DNA of 64,000 nucleotides from Cephalopachus bancanus (Eukaryota > Chordata > Mammalia > Primates > Tarsiidae): contig JAPVLO010000153.1 of NCBI GenBank assembly GCA_027257055.1, positions 2,976,001 to 3,040,000 on the forward strand, in the 5' to 3' direction. Shown here piece after piece: positions 33,701 to 47,088 of the stretch. The notes under the pieces were generated by a model. The model did no database searches and was not told where the DNA came from. It worked only from the letters and a program-made list of their open reading frames with translations. Position numbers and translations under genes: made by a program. Position 1 is the first letter of the stretch; the number at the start of each line of letters is the position of its first letter.

Positions 33701-36110
33701 CTTCTTTGAACTGTCTTCAGTTTTCCCACATCCTTAAAAAGGAGAAATTGAAATTGACAACTCTCTAATGAAACGCAGGATCAATATGCTAGATAAATTC
33801 ATGGCTTTTAAATTATTTTTTTCTATCCATGTATTCCTTTTAAGCAATGGTCTCACATTGCCTGAGATAAACCTGTCCATGGTGTGTTTGAAGCCAATAG
33901 CTGTTCATGTCCATTTCCTTATTACGCTCAACTGAAGAATGAAATGGAAAGAGGTGACTTTATGCCTCTCTCTACACCTCTTAACTTGGGTGACTCATCC
34001 CTGAAGTCAGTGTTTTCTTTCCTGTTGTGGCAAAAATCTTCTCTAAATTGCTCCTAGAAGTTATTTAATAGTTGCTAAGTGACAAGAAATAAGAATTTGA
34101 ACTGGCCTCTGTTGAAAGGTATCAGATTCAAATAGCTTTTCAATGCTGAAATGGGAAATGTGCTCATTACAGAAATGTGCTCATTACACTTCTGAAAACA
34201 TAAGTCACAAATAATTGGATCTCATTTAAAATATTTTAACTACCTACTTTTATTGATTTGTTTTGCCAAGTGGTCCGTGTCCTTTGCAAATTATAAACAC
34301 ATTTTACAGAACATTCTACAGATAACAAAATATCATACTACAATTTCATCAACAGGAAACTTACCTAGCATTTTTTATTTTCAGGCAAATCAAGATACCT
34401 GAATTTTTTATGAAGCAAATACTGCTATTAGTCTAAGACATCAGTGATGCAATAAATTACAATAAATGCATTAAATAAGTAAATTACTAAATATACCATT
34501 AAAATATACAAATTAAATTAATTCATAAATTATAATAAAATAAAACAGTTAGAATTCTATAAGTGCAGGTTCTATTCTCACCATTTAAGATTATTCTTGA
34601 ATTTAGTGTAAACTATTTTGATAGGTTCAAAATATGCTAGGCAAAAGCAAATTTAATAACATAACTGATTTAATGCTACCTTTCTGTTGACGTTATTATT
34701 TGTACTTTTCTTTTTATCCTTATAGGAGTTTGCAATATTGAGTTATGGATAAAATAATCAACTTTGAATATCTGTTTATGTTATATAGTATCTTAACACT
34801 GTGGTAGCAATAAACGCTCAAAGATGATCACTTTAGTAATAGTAGGAATCACTGAGTGATTCTAATGAATGGAAACCATCTAGCAGAGTAGCTGATGTCG
34901 AAGAAGTGCTGGATAAGTTGCTTTTTTTGTTTTGTTTTAAATGAGAGGAGAGCATGATGAAGAAATTCTTTTAAAATGAAATAAAATAAAAAATAAGGAA
35001 GAACTAGTTTAGGGGAACTAAGTTGTGTTCCATCAACTGATGGCATCCATTTAGCTGGTAGGACATGGGAGATGGAATTTGAAGTGCCTCACATTCACAA
35101 AAATATGCATGGAAAATTTCCAACCTTGTATTCTAGTTGGAAACAATTAAAAACACTTCAGGTTATCCTTATGCTTGTCAAACGAACACTTTTTAAATTA
35201 ATTTTTGATATTTGTTTCATTGTGCTGCATAATTGAAATAAATATCAAATCAGCCTCTTTTTTTAAACCTGTTTCAAATTCTCTTGTTCATTATTGTTTC
35301 CTACTAAACCAGCCTCTTTATCTGTCTTTCCAGAGCCTCACAATATTTTTGTTAATTAATACCAAGGTCTCTGTACATTTCTTCATTCACCAGAATTATG
35401 ATAGCTATTTTCAGAAAATATTCCATTTTACTTGCCTGATACACAATGCCTGAAGGTATGAATTTAGCTAAGAACTCTTTACAGTTAAAAAAAAAAAAAG
35501 ATTGTGGCAGGTTATTTTTTAAATAAAAATTATGACCAAAGAAGTATGCTGGATCAAATCTAAAATTCAAACTCACCAAAGTATCAAAAAGTGCATTTTA
35601 AGGAACCATCCAGTTAGCAAATATTTGCAATTATATTATATGCATATATACCATACATAAATGATATTATATATATGCATTCTTATGAACAAAAATAAAT
35701 AAATTATCCTTGGGAAAAAACATGTTTTAAAGTGGGACATGCATGTAAAGCCAAGATAAATACCAATGACCAAAAGAAATACCAATGAAGTTGAGCTGTG
35801 TGTGACTAGGCATTATTATAATGCCATAAAATACCTTGTTTTTCATCAAGCAAGACGTGAGTGATTTGAATTGACTGAGGATGATTTTAAGTTGACCTGC
35901 ACACAGAGCTCAAGTTAAAGGTTATGTATTCACTGATTTGTTTATTCTCAGGGCTTTCTACACTGCCCCTCACACAGTAAATGCTGGATTAGGGCTTTCT
36001 AAGTAGTTCATGCACTGAATGACTTTTGGGTACACACTGTAAAGTTCTGTAAAGTTATTTAATTCCTTCACATTTTAAAGGTCATTAATTCAAAAAGACC
36101 TAATTTAAAC
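30750..36110. other. Largely unassigned AT-rich DNA
   Basis: I see no gene, RNA gene or confident repeat over this 5.4 kb. A weak old hAT-like stretch may lie near 32345-32480, and there is a small tandem duplication at 34153-34188 (gaaatgtgctcattaca twice). This is the least repeat-decorated part of the window. Confidence 0.45.
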
Positions 36111-36115
36111 TTCAG

Positions 36116-36250
36116 TTCTGCCACTGCTTAACTATGTGACATTGACTGAGTTATTTAAATGTAATGAAAGCCTCAGGCTCCTCGTTTCTAAGATGGGACC
36201 CGTAATACCTATCTTAGAATATTGTTAAGACTAAGTGAGAATAAATCTGA
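36116..36250 (+). mobile_element. MIR SINE, sense
   Basis: ttctgccactgcttaactat, gtgacattgactgagttatt, taatacctatcttagaat: a clear MIR core and 3' order. Confidence 0.82.
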
Positions 36251-36264
36251 AAAGACAAAATAAT

Positions 36265-36345
36265 ATTTCAGGGCAATATGCCTCAGTGGAAAATACATGA
36301 ATCTTATAATTAGACCTAAATTTATACTCTAGTCACTCAGAAATT
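36265..36345 (+). mobile_element. MIR SINE 5' part
   Basis: gcaatatgcctcagtggaaa followed by tagacctaaatttatactct, as in the MIR 5' region. Confidence 0.55.
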
Positions 36346-39300
36346 GGTTTATCATTGATTCCAAGTCTCTACTTCCAATGTTACATAATTATACATACAT
36401 GTATTTTGACATGTGATTTGGCAGTGTTTTCTGTTGTGGTTGGAATGAATCTCTCTATCCCTCAGTGTTGGGTTCTGCCCTGGAAACTGCTTTTTCCAAA
36501 GAAGTGTTAGCGGAAGTATCAAGACCTTCAGAGGTAGTATGTGTTCCCACTCTACTACTTGTGCTTTTGCATTTACCATGTGCATCTCTACAAGTGGTTG
36601 AGTTTTTGTGTACTTTACTTTCCCTCCTCCTGTCAGTAACTCTTCTTGCCGGTTCACTCAATGCCAGCCCCTGTATGTCTTTTTCTTTTCTTTTTTTTTC
36701 CCCACACTTTCAATCTATTCTCTGTGCACAGAGAGAATATTTACATTGGGTAGATATGTATAGCCTTTCTTGTCTTCTCTTCATGTGTATTTTTAAGCAT
36801 ATTTGGATTTCCTTCTTGGTGTGTGTCTCCTTGTTACCATTTCTTTGGAGTGCATTTACTTTTTTCTACAACTTTATCTTTTCCTTCCTGTATTTTCACC
36901 TCTTGGCCTCTTGCTTGTTTGATGGTCTCACTCTCTTTTCCTCTTTTATGACCAAGAGATAAAATTGATTGCTTTTAAGTTATTTTAAAAATCCATTTAG
37001 TGAATATATATTATGGCCACTATTCCAAACTTTCAAATAGACTACAGAGCAATTTAGATTTATCTTTATGTTAAAAAATGAACTTTTAAAAAAAGTTTCA
37101 TGGTCCTAGATTAACGTCTTCTGTGAGTAGATGACCGTGGTAAAAATAAGGTCTGTCTTTTGTAGTCTGATCAGCATGAAAAGTGACTGATGCCAGGGTC
37201 TAATGGATACAGCAGAGCAGCTCAGACAGCAACCATGTGCCAATTCTTGCCCCTATATAGCACTTGACCAATACTCCATCTGGTTTTAAAGGTTTTTATC
37301 ACCTCATTTCACTGTTTTGCATTTTCCAGTTTAAAGATTGCCTTGCAAGTGTCAGAACAAATAACCACCTCTAAAATTAAAGGCTCTCTAGAAAGCATTC
37401 TTTCCCAAAAATTTTTCTAGAGACTTTTAAAATCATCATCCATTTGTATCAATTATCAAATTATTAACCATGAAATTGCCCACACAGATATTGTTGTCTT
37501 CTCACATTCCCCTGTGGGCCAGTTAATAGAATGCATTCTTTCTATAGCCTAAATGCACGAGAGTTTAAGTTTGGGGGAAGGGTAATTTAAAAGTACCAAA
37601 CAAAGCTTAGTATGGTACTGGGGCATTAATCAAAAGAGGAGACTGGATTTATCAGATAATGGTAATGGGAATTGGGGTATTTAGATGGAAATGTCAGAAG
37701 AGAAGGAAGATGAGAGAGTACAAACAAATTGTGTCTGCTTATTAGATTAACTAGGACAGGCCTTCTGCTGCTATTGTCTTCAAAACAAAAACAAAAACAA
37801 AATCCCTAAATCTGGAACTTTTAATTAGTTAGATGTGTCTGGCTGGGTCTTACCTATCTAAGTTCAGGCTCCCTCTGTGGATGAAGGATAATTGGGATCA
37901 TAGATTAGGATGGCAGACTGTTCACACCAACTGAGTTTTGCTCTCCTGTATTCATGAACCCACTCATATTGCATATACATACAAAATCAGGTTGGAAATG
38001 TATGAGTCATAGTAATATTGATATCTTACATTAGTGTAGAGTTTCAGAATGTATAGAGTGTTTTCACATACCTTGCCTCAGAATGCAGAAAGTAAGACTA
38101 AGAGTCCGTGATCACAATCAGGGGGAAATGTGGAGAGAGTGAATAGGAAGAACAAGAGAATAGACAGTAGAAAAAACTACCCATGAGTGGAGACTACCTA
38201 AGAAGTAAGAAACAGAGAATGACAGTTGGCTGAGTGAACTTGGTACCTGATCACTAATCAACTCAACTGATGACTCATGTTTTCTGCAAAAGCCCCTAGG
38301 CATCTTAAAGAGATGAAGAAGATTAGAGAGTATTGAGATTTCACAGTCTAGACTCCAAAGTTAATTAAGAAGCTTTGGGGAAGAAATAGTACAGAGATTT
38401 CAGAAAAGGACATCTGTGCAGGCTGTTGTTACTAAGTTCCTATGAAATGTGTTCTAAAAGCACTTTAAGTCTTGTAGGGTTTGGAACACTGATGGAAGTC
38501 CACATGTGCTTCATATGACTCTTTGGCCATGGGAAAGCAGAGCCTGACAATCAATGAGTGTCAACTCATTCAGCATTTAGGACTTTGATGGGAGAGAGAG
38601 GGGAATAGAACAGGCAACTGATTAGGGACCTGCTGCACAGCTGTGCAAACACCTGAATAGTCCAAACTGGTTTCACTGACACAAGAGTCACATGAGTTGG
38701 ACTGACTGGCTTGTGAAGGCTGAGCAAACACCATTGGAGGACTCCCCCACCTCATCCCCAGAAAACTGACATCCAAGGGGAGAAAAAAAATACCATCTAT
38801 TATTCTCTCAAAGGATTGATTTGCTTAGCTCCTCAGAAGTAGCTCTCATGTAGATTAAATACCTTTTTGGTTCTAATTTGTGGTGGTTATATCAAAACTA
38901 GTGTGATTTTTATCTGAGTAAATGAAGTTGTTCTCTGTTTTGTAGGATTTTCAAATTCATTGCTGTTTTCCTCAGGGTCTCTCTCCAGGCACCCTTCACA
39001 AGCAGAACTGTGGTATTCAGAACAATGAGCTTCATGAGACTTTTCAGATTTGTTGTTGCCTTTTCTATACTGTGACTCTCTCTGATGCGAGATAAAAACG
39101 AAAACAAAAAAACATGTGCTTTCAGTCCTGACTCTGCCTGGAACATAAGCATCATAACTGAGGTGGGATTCCTTCATCTTCAACATAAGGTTATGATACT
39201 GAATTGCCTCCAAGTTTACTTGAATTTTGATAATGTATGAAAAGAGTTCACAGACTTTCTTTGTGTAATAAGCATATGCACCTTTACTCTAAAATTGCTA

Positions 39301-39829
39301 GCAGATCGGAGGTCTCCAAAACATGACTATAAAGTTTATTTAAATATGATGAATTCAAAGAGTTTCAGACGTGTATCTTGCAACATGTCTGTAATTATTC
39401 TAGAGGAAAAACCACCCATTTGTGTTTGTCAGTTAAAAAAAAGTAGATGAATGTTAGAAAGACATGGAAACAGTGGGGGAGTGCAGAAGCTGTGAATGCA
39501 AGATGAGCTGGAAAAATGGTGGTTTCTCCATCATCGCTGACTAGGATCTGAACATAGTGCGCATGTTAACTCAGGATGCGCCCTAGGGACTCTTCCTGAA
39601 GGAATGTGTATGGGTAAATGTCAGGTCACAGAGATCCTGAGGATCAGAAGACCCAGTCCAGGAGATGAACTGTCGTTCATGATAGTGGTCAAATGTCAGA
39701 AGGCTGATAGAGCTCATAGTGTGAAGATGGCATCACAATAATTATTTTTCTGCTAGAATCTTCCAGAAAGGAGCTCTTAGTGCAAGTCAATCTTATCCTA
39801 GGTTGTCTAGGATAGGTGCTTGGGAGGTT
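36346..39829. other. Unassigned DNA, chance ORFs
   Basis: Contains the longest ORF outside the transposons apart from the ERV: 165 codons at 36465-36962. It is T-rich with strings of Leu/Phe/Ser, has no domain that I recognise, and its composition is what pyrimidine-rich DNA gives by chance. No gene is called. Confidence 0.5.
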
Positions 39830-39831
39830 TA

Positions 39832-40408
39832 TGAGGGGGAGGGGAATCCCCCCAAAACCCCTGGAATTTATTTAGAACAAATTGTGTTATATGTTTAAAC
39901 TTCAGTCGCCTTCAAAGTACTCTCTGTTTGATGCAATACACTATCCAGATGCTTTTTCCACTGCTCAAAACAGTTTCGAACTTATCAATTTTGACACCTT
40001 TTAGTGTTTCTGCCGCTTTTTTATTTCACCTCTTTCATATTGGCAAAACATTTCCCTTTGAGGACATTTCTTTAAATCCAGGAAAACAGACAAACAAAAA
40101 AGTTTCTCAGGACAAGATCAGGTGAATAGGAAGGGTGGGGCATGGGAGTCATGTTGTTTTTGGTCAGAAACTGCTGAACTTTCAGCGCAGTATGGGCAGA
40201 TTGTTTGGGCAAATCACCCATTATGAAATGGACAAACGTGTTGAGAGATTATTCAAAAGGAAAAAATTCACTGAAGTCAAACGCATCCTCTCACGATGCT
40301 AGCTGGTACACTGATACCAATGAATTCCAAGAACACTTAACTAGTGGGGTAAGCCTGTACTACAAGGGGCCCATCCTCCAAAAAATAATTCTATTGTTGG
40401 GGGTCCCA
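39832..40408 (-). mobile_element. Internally deleted mariner MITE, copy 1
   Basis: About 0.58 kb, antisense to the transposase. Contains the C-terminal transposase-like segment (landmarks aagtactctctgtttgatgc, caggtgaataggaagggtgg, aatcacccattatgaaatgg). Left terminus follows TA at 39830-39831 and reads tgagggggaggggaatcccc; the right terminus near gggggtccc has lost its TA. Confidence 0.85.
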
Positions 40409-40718
40409 TTGAATGTTGAGTTTCAGTATAGTAAGATGCCATGAATTCTTTCACACATTATGTAATGTCTTTATAAATGTCTTGATTAGGTCATGTCTAC
40501 ATACACAACTCTTAAAACATACAAAGAAGAGTTAAACAGGCAACAGCGTTACTTATTATTCATCTCTTTATCTTCATAATGCTAACAAACAAGCTGGAAT
40601 TTATTTTAACCTGATATAACTGGTTATGTGGGGACTATTATCTCACAGGCCTTATTTGGGATTATGTGGGTTCAATGTTGTGTTGCGCAGGTTAGGAAAG
40701 AGACACAAAAGTAAACTG

Positions 40719-41037
40719 AGTAGGCAGATTCTTTTTTTCTTTTTTTGAGTTGGAGTCTCACTCTGTTACCAGACTGGAGTGCAGTGGCCGCTCCCGGCCA
40801 CTGCAGCCTCGACCTGCTGGGCTCCAGCAATCCTTCCGCATCAGCTTTCCAAGTAGCTGGAACTACAGGCGCGTGCTACCATGCCCAGCTAGTTTTTGAT
40901 TTATTGTAGAGATGAGGTCTCACCAAGTTGCCTAGGAGGGTCTCAAACCCGCGGGCTCAGGCAATTTACTCACCTCAGCCTCCCAAAGCGTGGGATTACA
41001 GGCTGAGCCACCAAGCCTGGCAAGTAGGCAGATTCTT
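40719..41037 (-). mobile_element. Alu, antisense, with target-site duplication
   Basis: Full dimer at about 40734-41022, flanked by agtaggcagattctt at 40719-40733 and 41023-41037, identical on both sides. Moderately diverged strepsirrhine-type Alu. Confidence 0.94.
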
Positions 41038-41967
41038 GAGCTATTTTGCCGTCTTACCCACAATCACACTTATGTTTTGTATTTGTTTTATAACCATGTT
41101 TTATTATAGAGATTTTGAAAAGCACAGAACATAATTTTTCAGTCATATTACCAATAGTTTCATCACTAGAGGCCATTCTTATTGACATCTCTATACTTTT
41201 TCTAGTTGTTTTCCTTGGGCTTGTAAATCATAGCAAATACCATTAGCATATTTTTTACTTTAAAATGGGTATGATTCCTACCCCCTCTTATTTAAAAGGA
41301 CTTGAATAAGTCAGCACTGATTTCCAGAAAATTTTAAAAGTAGACCAAACATGTCTTTGCTCTCCCTAACATGTTCAGCTTTGCCCTCTCCACTTCCCAC
41401 TCCAAGTGCCTTATATCATGGGCTTCTGTCCACCTCCCTATTTCATCACATCCCCTACTGTGCCTCACTTTGACCTGTTGTTCCTTGGTAAATATTCCCC
41501 ACCACCCATCACAGGCTCTAGCTCCCATCTTTAGTAGCATATACATATTCAAGTGGGGATATTTCAGAAAACTGGAGCCCATCAAAGCTTTCACATATGA
41601 TCCACTCATAGCTGAGAAGGATTGGCAGGCTCCCAAATCCCACCACATTGTTATTAGAGTTCTTCACTAAAACTCCATAAGGAATGATTGGAAAATTTTT
41701 ACTACATAATTTGGTGCTTCCAACCCTAATAGAGTTGACTAAGTCTTTAACTTATTATTTGCTTATGAAGATTTGAGAATATACCTATCTTTCTCATTTC
41801 TCTTCTATGAACAGCATCTCATCCTCTAGCTAAGACTATATATGTCCCAATCCAATGATGGTTAGCTGGTTTCAGGTGTCAGGTGAGATTGCTCCATTAG
41901 AACAAGGTTTAACAAATAAATCTAGACATTGTCCTTGATTTCTTTCTTTCCTTCCTTCGCTTGCCCA

Positions 41968-41968
<1 letters not shown>
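41038..41968. other. No recognised feature
   Basis: Overlapping chance ORFs on both strands near 41334-41670 have no recognisable domain. Confidence 0.45.

Positions 41969-42055
<87 letters not shown>
41969..42055. repeat. Compound (CA)n(CT)n microsatellite
   Basis: About 44 bases of CA followed by about 42 bases of CT, both nearly perfect. Confidence 0.97.
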
Positions 42056-42059
<4 letters not shown>

Positions 42060-42259
42060 CATCAGGAAGTCCAATCAGTTTAGACTTTTCAACATCACTG
42101 CACTAGTTCAAGCTCCTAATAGAAAAAATTGTGAAAAACTGTGAACAAAAAAGATTACTTGATGTTTTGCCTAGCACACTGTTCTTGGTTACTTGTGCCT
42201 TTCATTGTCTTTGAGCTATTTTATAGCTCTTGTAAATTGCAGAAAACTGATGATGATTT

Positions 42260-42390
42260 ACTTTCTTTCTCTCTTTCTTCTTCTCACCCCCTTCCTCCCT
42301 CCCCCCTTCCCTTCCTCCCTCTCTCCCCTTCTTTCTTTTTTCCTTTCTCTCTCTCTCTCTCCCCCCCCTCTCTTTCTTTCTTTTTCTATC
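42260..42390. repeat. Pyrimidine-rich low-complexity tract
   Basis: Imperfect ctttctttctctctttcttc and cctccctcccc runs, over 95 percent C/T for about 130 bases. Confidence 0.92.
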
Positions 42391-42680
<290 letters not shown>

Positions 42681-42889
42681 TAGAAATGCAATTGATTATG
42701 GACCTGTGAATATTAACCAGTTTAGCATCTATTACATTTGAAAACAATTTCATAATTTTTAGTGATAATATTTACATGTGTGTTGTTTGACTTCTTTTAC
42801 TTCATTGTAACAACTTATTGTTTTTTTAATTAATTAATGAGTCAAACACAATCTTTGACACATAGTTATTTTATGTTTGTATGATATGT

Positions 42890-44170
42890 GCATTCATTTT
42901 ATTCTATAATGCCTTCTTCAATTCTTTTCTAGACTATACCAGTTTCTTAACTTGTTTGAGTGTTTCCTCTTTTTTCCCTTCTTCAAACTTAAACATTAGA
43001 CTATGTTGCTTCTCAGTTGAAAAATTCTACAAAAACCATGGCTTATTAAACTCCAAAATATCTAGTATTTTCCAACCTAATATGCTCTTTTTTCCATCTA
43101 GTATCTCTCCAATCTAATATGCTCTTTTCCTGAGTTTTCATTATATTTCAGCTGTATCAACCCCATTTCCCTTCCTAGAATGTATCAAAATTTTCATACC
43201 TCAGGACCTCTTCATTTACCCATCTCTACCTAGAATACCTTTAAAAAAAAAATTCCCTTTGGTAGACATTTGCCTTGATGACTTACATTCTTTAGTTCTC
43301 AACTTCCCTCTGAGATTCCCCTGAAACCATTATGTTTCATTTCCTTCCACATACAAGGGGCAACCCCCCAAAACCTGAACTTTATTTATAAAAAGTTGTG
43401 TATTTTTTCTTACATGTTTAAACGTCAGTCACCTTCAAAGTACTCTCTATTTTATGCAATACACCTATCCAGAAGCTTTTTTTCACCACTCAAGACAGTT
43501 TTTGAACTTGTCAATTTTGATGTCTTTTAGTGTTCCTGTCTTTTGTTGTTATTGTTGTTGTTGTTTCAACTCTTTCACATTGGCAAAACTTTTCCCACTG
43601 AGTACCTTTTTCATCCATGGAAACAACAACAACAAAATTATCTCTGAGCAAGGCCAGGTGAAGGGGATGGAGCATGTAGGTCATGCTATTTTTGGTCAAA
43701 ACATGCAGAACCCTCAGCATGGTGTAGGTAGGTTGTTCATGTAAATAACCCATCATGAAATGGGCAAACATTGAAAGAATCTCTAAAAAAAATTCTCTGA
43801 AGCTAAATGCAGCCCCTCACAACACTAGCTGGTACAACCAATGTCAGTGGGTTCCTAGAACACTTATCTGTAGTGAGGAAAGCCTATATTACACGGAGCC
43901 CACCCTCCAAAGAGACAATTTCATTTTTTTGGATCCCCTGTACAAGCTTTCCCTGATTGTTCTTTGTAATAGTGGATCCTGCATTTACTATATATTCCAT
44001 CCTATTTATTGTAATCTATATTATAATCTATATTATTTATTTTCTCTCTGTTTGATACCCTTGCCAAAAGGTAAGCTCAATGAAGGGTCAGAATGTGTTG
44101 TCATATTATCTATTGTATCACCAGATATATTTCATGTGGTAAGGATTATTTATTGAATAAATGAAAAATA
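42890..44170 (+). mobile_element. L2 LINE 3' end, split by mariner MITE copy 2
   Basis: L2-like text (acctcaggacctcttcattt, tctctacctagaataccttt, ctctgagattcccctgaaac) to 43351. It resumes after the MITE at 43943 with tccctgattgttctttgt and gtaagctcaatgaagggtca and ends near tttattgaataaatg. Confidence 0.75.
43354..43940 (-). mobile_element. Internally deleted mariner MITE, copy 2
   Basis: 587 bases flanked by TA on both sides (43352-43353 and 43941-43942). Ends are caaggggcaaccccccaaaa and ttttttggatcccctg, imperfect inverted repeats. Interior as in copy 1. Confidence 0.9.
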
Positions 44171-45360
44171 TGTACCAGGAAATACCAGAGGAGAAAAAGT
44201 CTGAATTTCAGAGGAAGAGATCCAGAAACAGATGATTCAGAAAATAGACACCCTGTCAAGTAGCATTTCTTATTGAATGTTAACAAGAATGATGGTGTGT
44301 CCCATGATCACCAGAGAGCTCAGTGTTGGTGTGGAAATATCCAAGAATAGGAACCAGTAAGGATATGGTGCCCAAATATGGGTATGACACTCTTTGGGAG
44401 AATAAATGATCCATCTCTCATTTACTCACAGACATATATTTAGTATAGTATACTGATCCTGGTTGCTTTAGGATCTTGGATGAAAATTCAATAACTACTG
44501 CATACCAGTCTCACCAATTATAGTTATTTTATTATCTGGGTTCTAGAACATAATTGTTACCCAGTTAATGTTTTGTTGGATGAGTATAGAATGAAGGAGT
44601 AAATTCCTTGTATGTGAATATGATTACTAGAAAGATAGAGGCACAGATAAAGAAGATGCTTTAATATGTTGATGATAGTTGAACTGATATTCTTTATGGG
44701 GAAATGAAGAATTATTCTGACAGTAGTTTAGATAGAAAAGACTTATTACTACTTAAGACTTATTACTACTTTATTTGCACTTTATACTTCTTGTTGACTT
44801 ATTTTTTTTTTTTACTATCATCACTTTTTCTAAAGAATAAATATAAAGGGTTCTAAAGGCACCAAATAGCATATATACAAAGGATCATAAACTGATAATG
44901 TTGGTGGTGTTGATGTTTTTAATGATCGCTGCATCTCAATGATCCAGGCAATGATTCAGGCCATGAAAATTGTGCATTGACCACTAAAGAATAATTTCAT
45001 AGATAACAGAAGAAAAATAATATCTTAGATTCAATTCTTTAGAATGTACAGCCTGAACCAAAGACTTAAATGCAAATACTTGATTGGGAATTGAGACCCA
45101 TGGATGTGGATAAGAAGCCAAGTAAGCAGAAAAGGAGGGAGAGCCATAGCAAAGATGCATGAGGAAATTGGATACTGCTACAGTGACTACTTGTTCAGGC
45201 TCCCAGACTGCCTAAAGATGCATATGAGCAACATTAAAATATTAAAGACAGAAGATAGGGAAAAGAAGAAATAACTAACTAGCTATGTGGTCTACCACAT
45301 AGCAATCTACCACTTGCGATCTCATACATTTCAATAGTGAAATAAAGGAGTTGCTGTAGC
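44171..45360. other. No recognised feature
   Basis: No gene. Small tandem duplication at 44740-44773 (gacttattactactt twice). Confidence 0.45.
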
Positions 45361-45361
45361 T

Positions 45362-45546
45362 CAGTGATCCTTAATGTTGGCAGAACACTGAAATCATTTG
45401 GGAGTCTCTAAAAATTCTATGGTCTAGCTCCTACTCCCACATATTCTGATTTAATTAGTCTTTGGTGCAAACTGAATATTGAGATTTTTTTTAAAAACTC
45501 CCTAGGTGATTTTAATAAGAAGGCAAGATTAAGAACTACTGGTGTA
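45362..45546 (-). mobile_element. MER5A-like hAT-Charlie MITE
   Basis: Reads tagctcagtgatccttaatg, atcatttgggagtctctaaa, tctgatttaattagtctttg, actccctaggtgattttaat and agattaagaactactggtg, with imperfect inverted ends. Confidence 0.85.
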
Positions 45547-46019
45547 GAATCTCTAAGTGCTTATTTAATTATAACGTGCTATGATTCTATCTGCTGTTTT
45601 CAAAATGTCTAAAGAAAAATATTTTTCCATCATCTTTTTAAAACAGATATTGTTTTTGAAAACTTTCAACTTGGTGAACTTATGCTTATATTTTTCCATT
45701 TGAAAATCATATATCAGTTTGGTAGATGATTATGAATTTCTCAATTTCAGGAAAATTATAACTTAAGTTACTTCAATTAGCCTTTGATTAATATGTTTTT
45801 GTTTCTTCAGAATACCTCTGTTGCAATTTATATTGGCTGCATAATCTAGTTCTTCAGAACATCTGCCTGGTGATCTTTCTTCCTGACAAATTATTTTGGA
45901 GAAATTGCTATCTGGAAACTATTTTTTGTCCTATTTTGCAATAATTTGACTTATTTTCAGTCATTCGCCTCTAAACATATGAAATACTAAGTAGGTATAA
46001 TAATTTTAAAAATTAAAAA

Positions 46020-46955
46020 ATATTGGTAAGGTGATAAAAGGGAGATACAAAAAAATTCCCATGAACCCACTACCCATTTCAGAAAGAGAACATTATTATT
46101 GCATCCAAATTTCCTGTGAGTATGCCTTTGCATCTTAACCTCTTCCATTACTACCACTCAAAAGTAACCATCACCCTTAATTTTGTGCTTATGGTTCTCT
46201 TGCTTTTCTTTTATAGATTTAACATGGCAGAACTACCAAATAATGCATAGCCTAGTTTTGCATATCTTTGAACTTCGCATATACTTTATATAAATGAGGT
46301 CATACTGTATGTACTCTTTTTCAACTTGTTTTTTAAGCTTAGATTCATCCGATTTATTTTTCCTGTGATAGCTATAAATAATACATTCTTATTGTATTAT
46401 AGCATTCTATAGTATGAATAAACAACAATTTATCTATTTGTGTAAGTTAGATAGATTAACCATAGTAACAAATAATCCCAAAATATTCAGTAGCCTATTT
46501 CTTGCCCAAACAATGTATGATGCAGATGTACTTTATTGGACAACAGGTATTCAGGATCTTCTCATTGTGTGCATATCTTGTTAGATGGAGAGAGAGAGAC
46601 AGAGAAGAGAACTGGAGAGGAGGAGGAGAAACAAGAGGAAGAAGAAGGAAAAGAAAGGAAGAGAAGCATTTATGATCATTACTGAAAGCGCATATTTTTT
46701 CCCATATTTTAAACAGGACTCAATTACACGGCTCTACCTAGATGGCAAGAAGGCTGTGAAATACAGTTTTCCTATGTACCTAGAATGAAAATAAAATGGT
46801 TTGGAAGATATGTGACATATTTTCTGCTATACCATAATACTTCAGTTAAAATTTAAATTGTTTTCTAGTTTTTTAAAATTGAGTTGCTATGGACATTTTT
46901 TATGTCTCCCAATGTACATGTGCAAGAATTTCCCTAGTGCAGTGAATTTTGAAGA
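46020..46955 (-). mobile_element. Old L1 3' UTR, antisense, interrupted
   Basis: tcccatgaacccactaccca, tggttctcttgcttttctt, aatgaggtcatactgtatgt, tatgaataaacaacaattta to 46440. It resumes after 46801 with gagttgctatggacatttt and catgtgcaagaatttcccta. The 46441-46800 block is a separate insertion. Confidence 0.72.
46441..46800. mobile_element. Unassigned insert in old L1
   Basis: Breaks the L1 text; begins tgtaagttagatagattaac and ends near tttggaagatatgtgaca. Carries an 85-base purine-rich GA/GAA tract (46585-46670). Possibly an LTR or other old element. Confidence 0.45.
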
Positions 46956-47064
46956 GTTTTTTAATGGTAACTTTACGTATAAATATATTTTACATCATCA
47001 CCTAGTATAAACACATAAATACTTAAAACTGGGAGAATTTTCACCAAGAAATACTTACTCATTG

Positions 47065-47088
47065 TTCTTTTTTTTTTTTTTTTTTTGG
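47065..47088. repeat. Poly(T) tract
   Basis: About 20 T. The downstream 200 bases could be a retrocopy in antisense, but I cannot identify a source. Confidence 0.7.

Noticed and set aside
36465..36962. 165-codon ORF as a possible novel membrane protein
   Set aside because: The DNA is strongly pyrimidine-rich, which by itself gives Leu/Phe/Ser-rich hydrophobic translations. There is no domain, no start context that I would trust, and an antisense ORF overlaps it.
41929..42144. His/Thr then Ser/Leu repeat protein
   Set aside because: Direct translation of the (CA)n(CT)n microsatellite.
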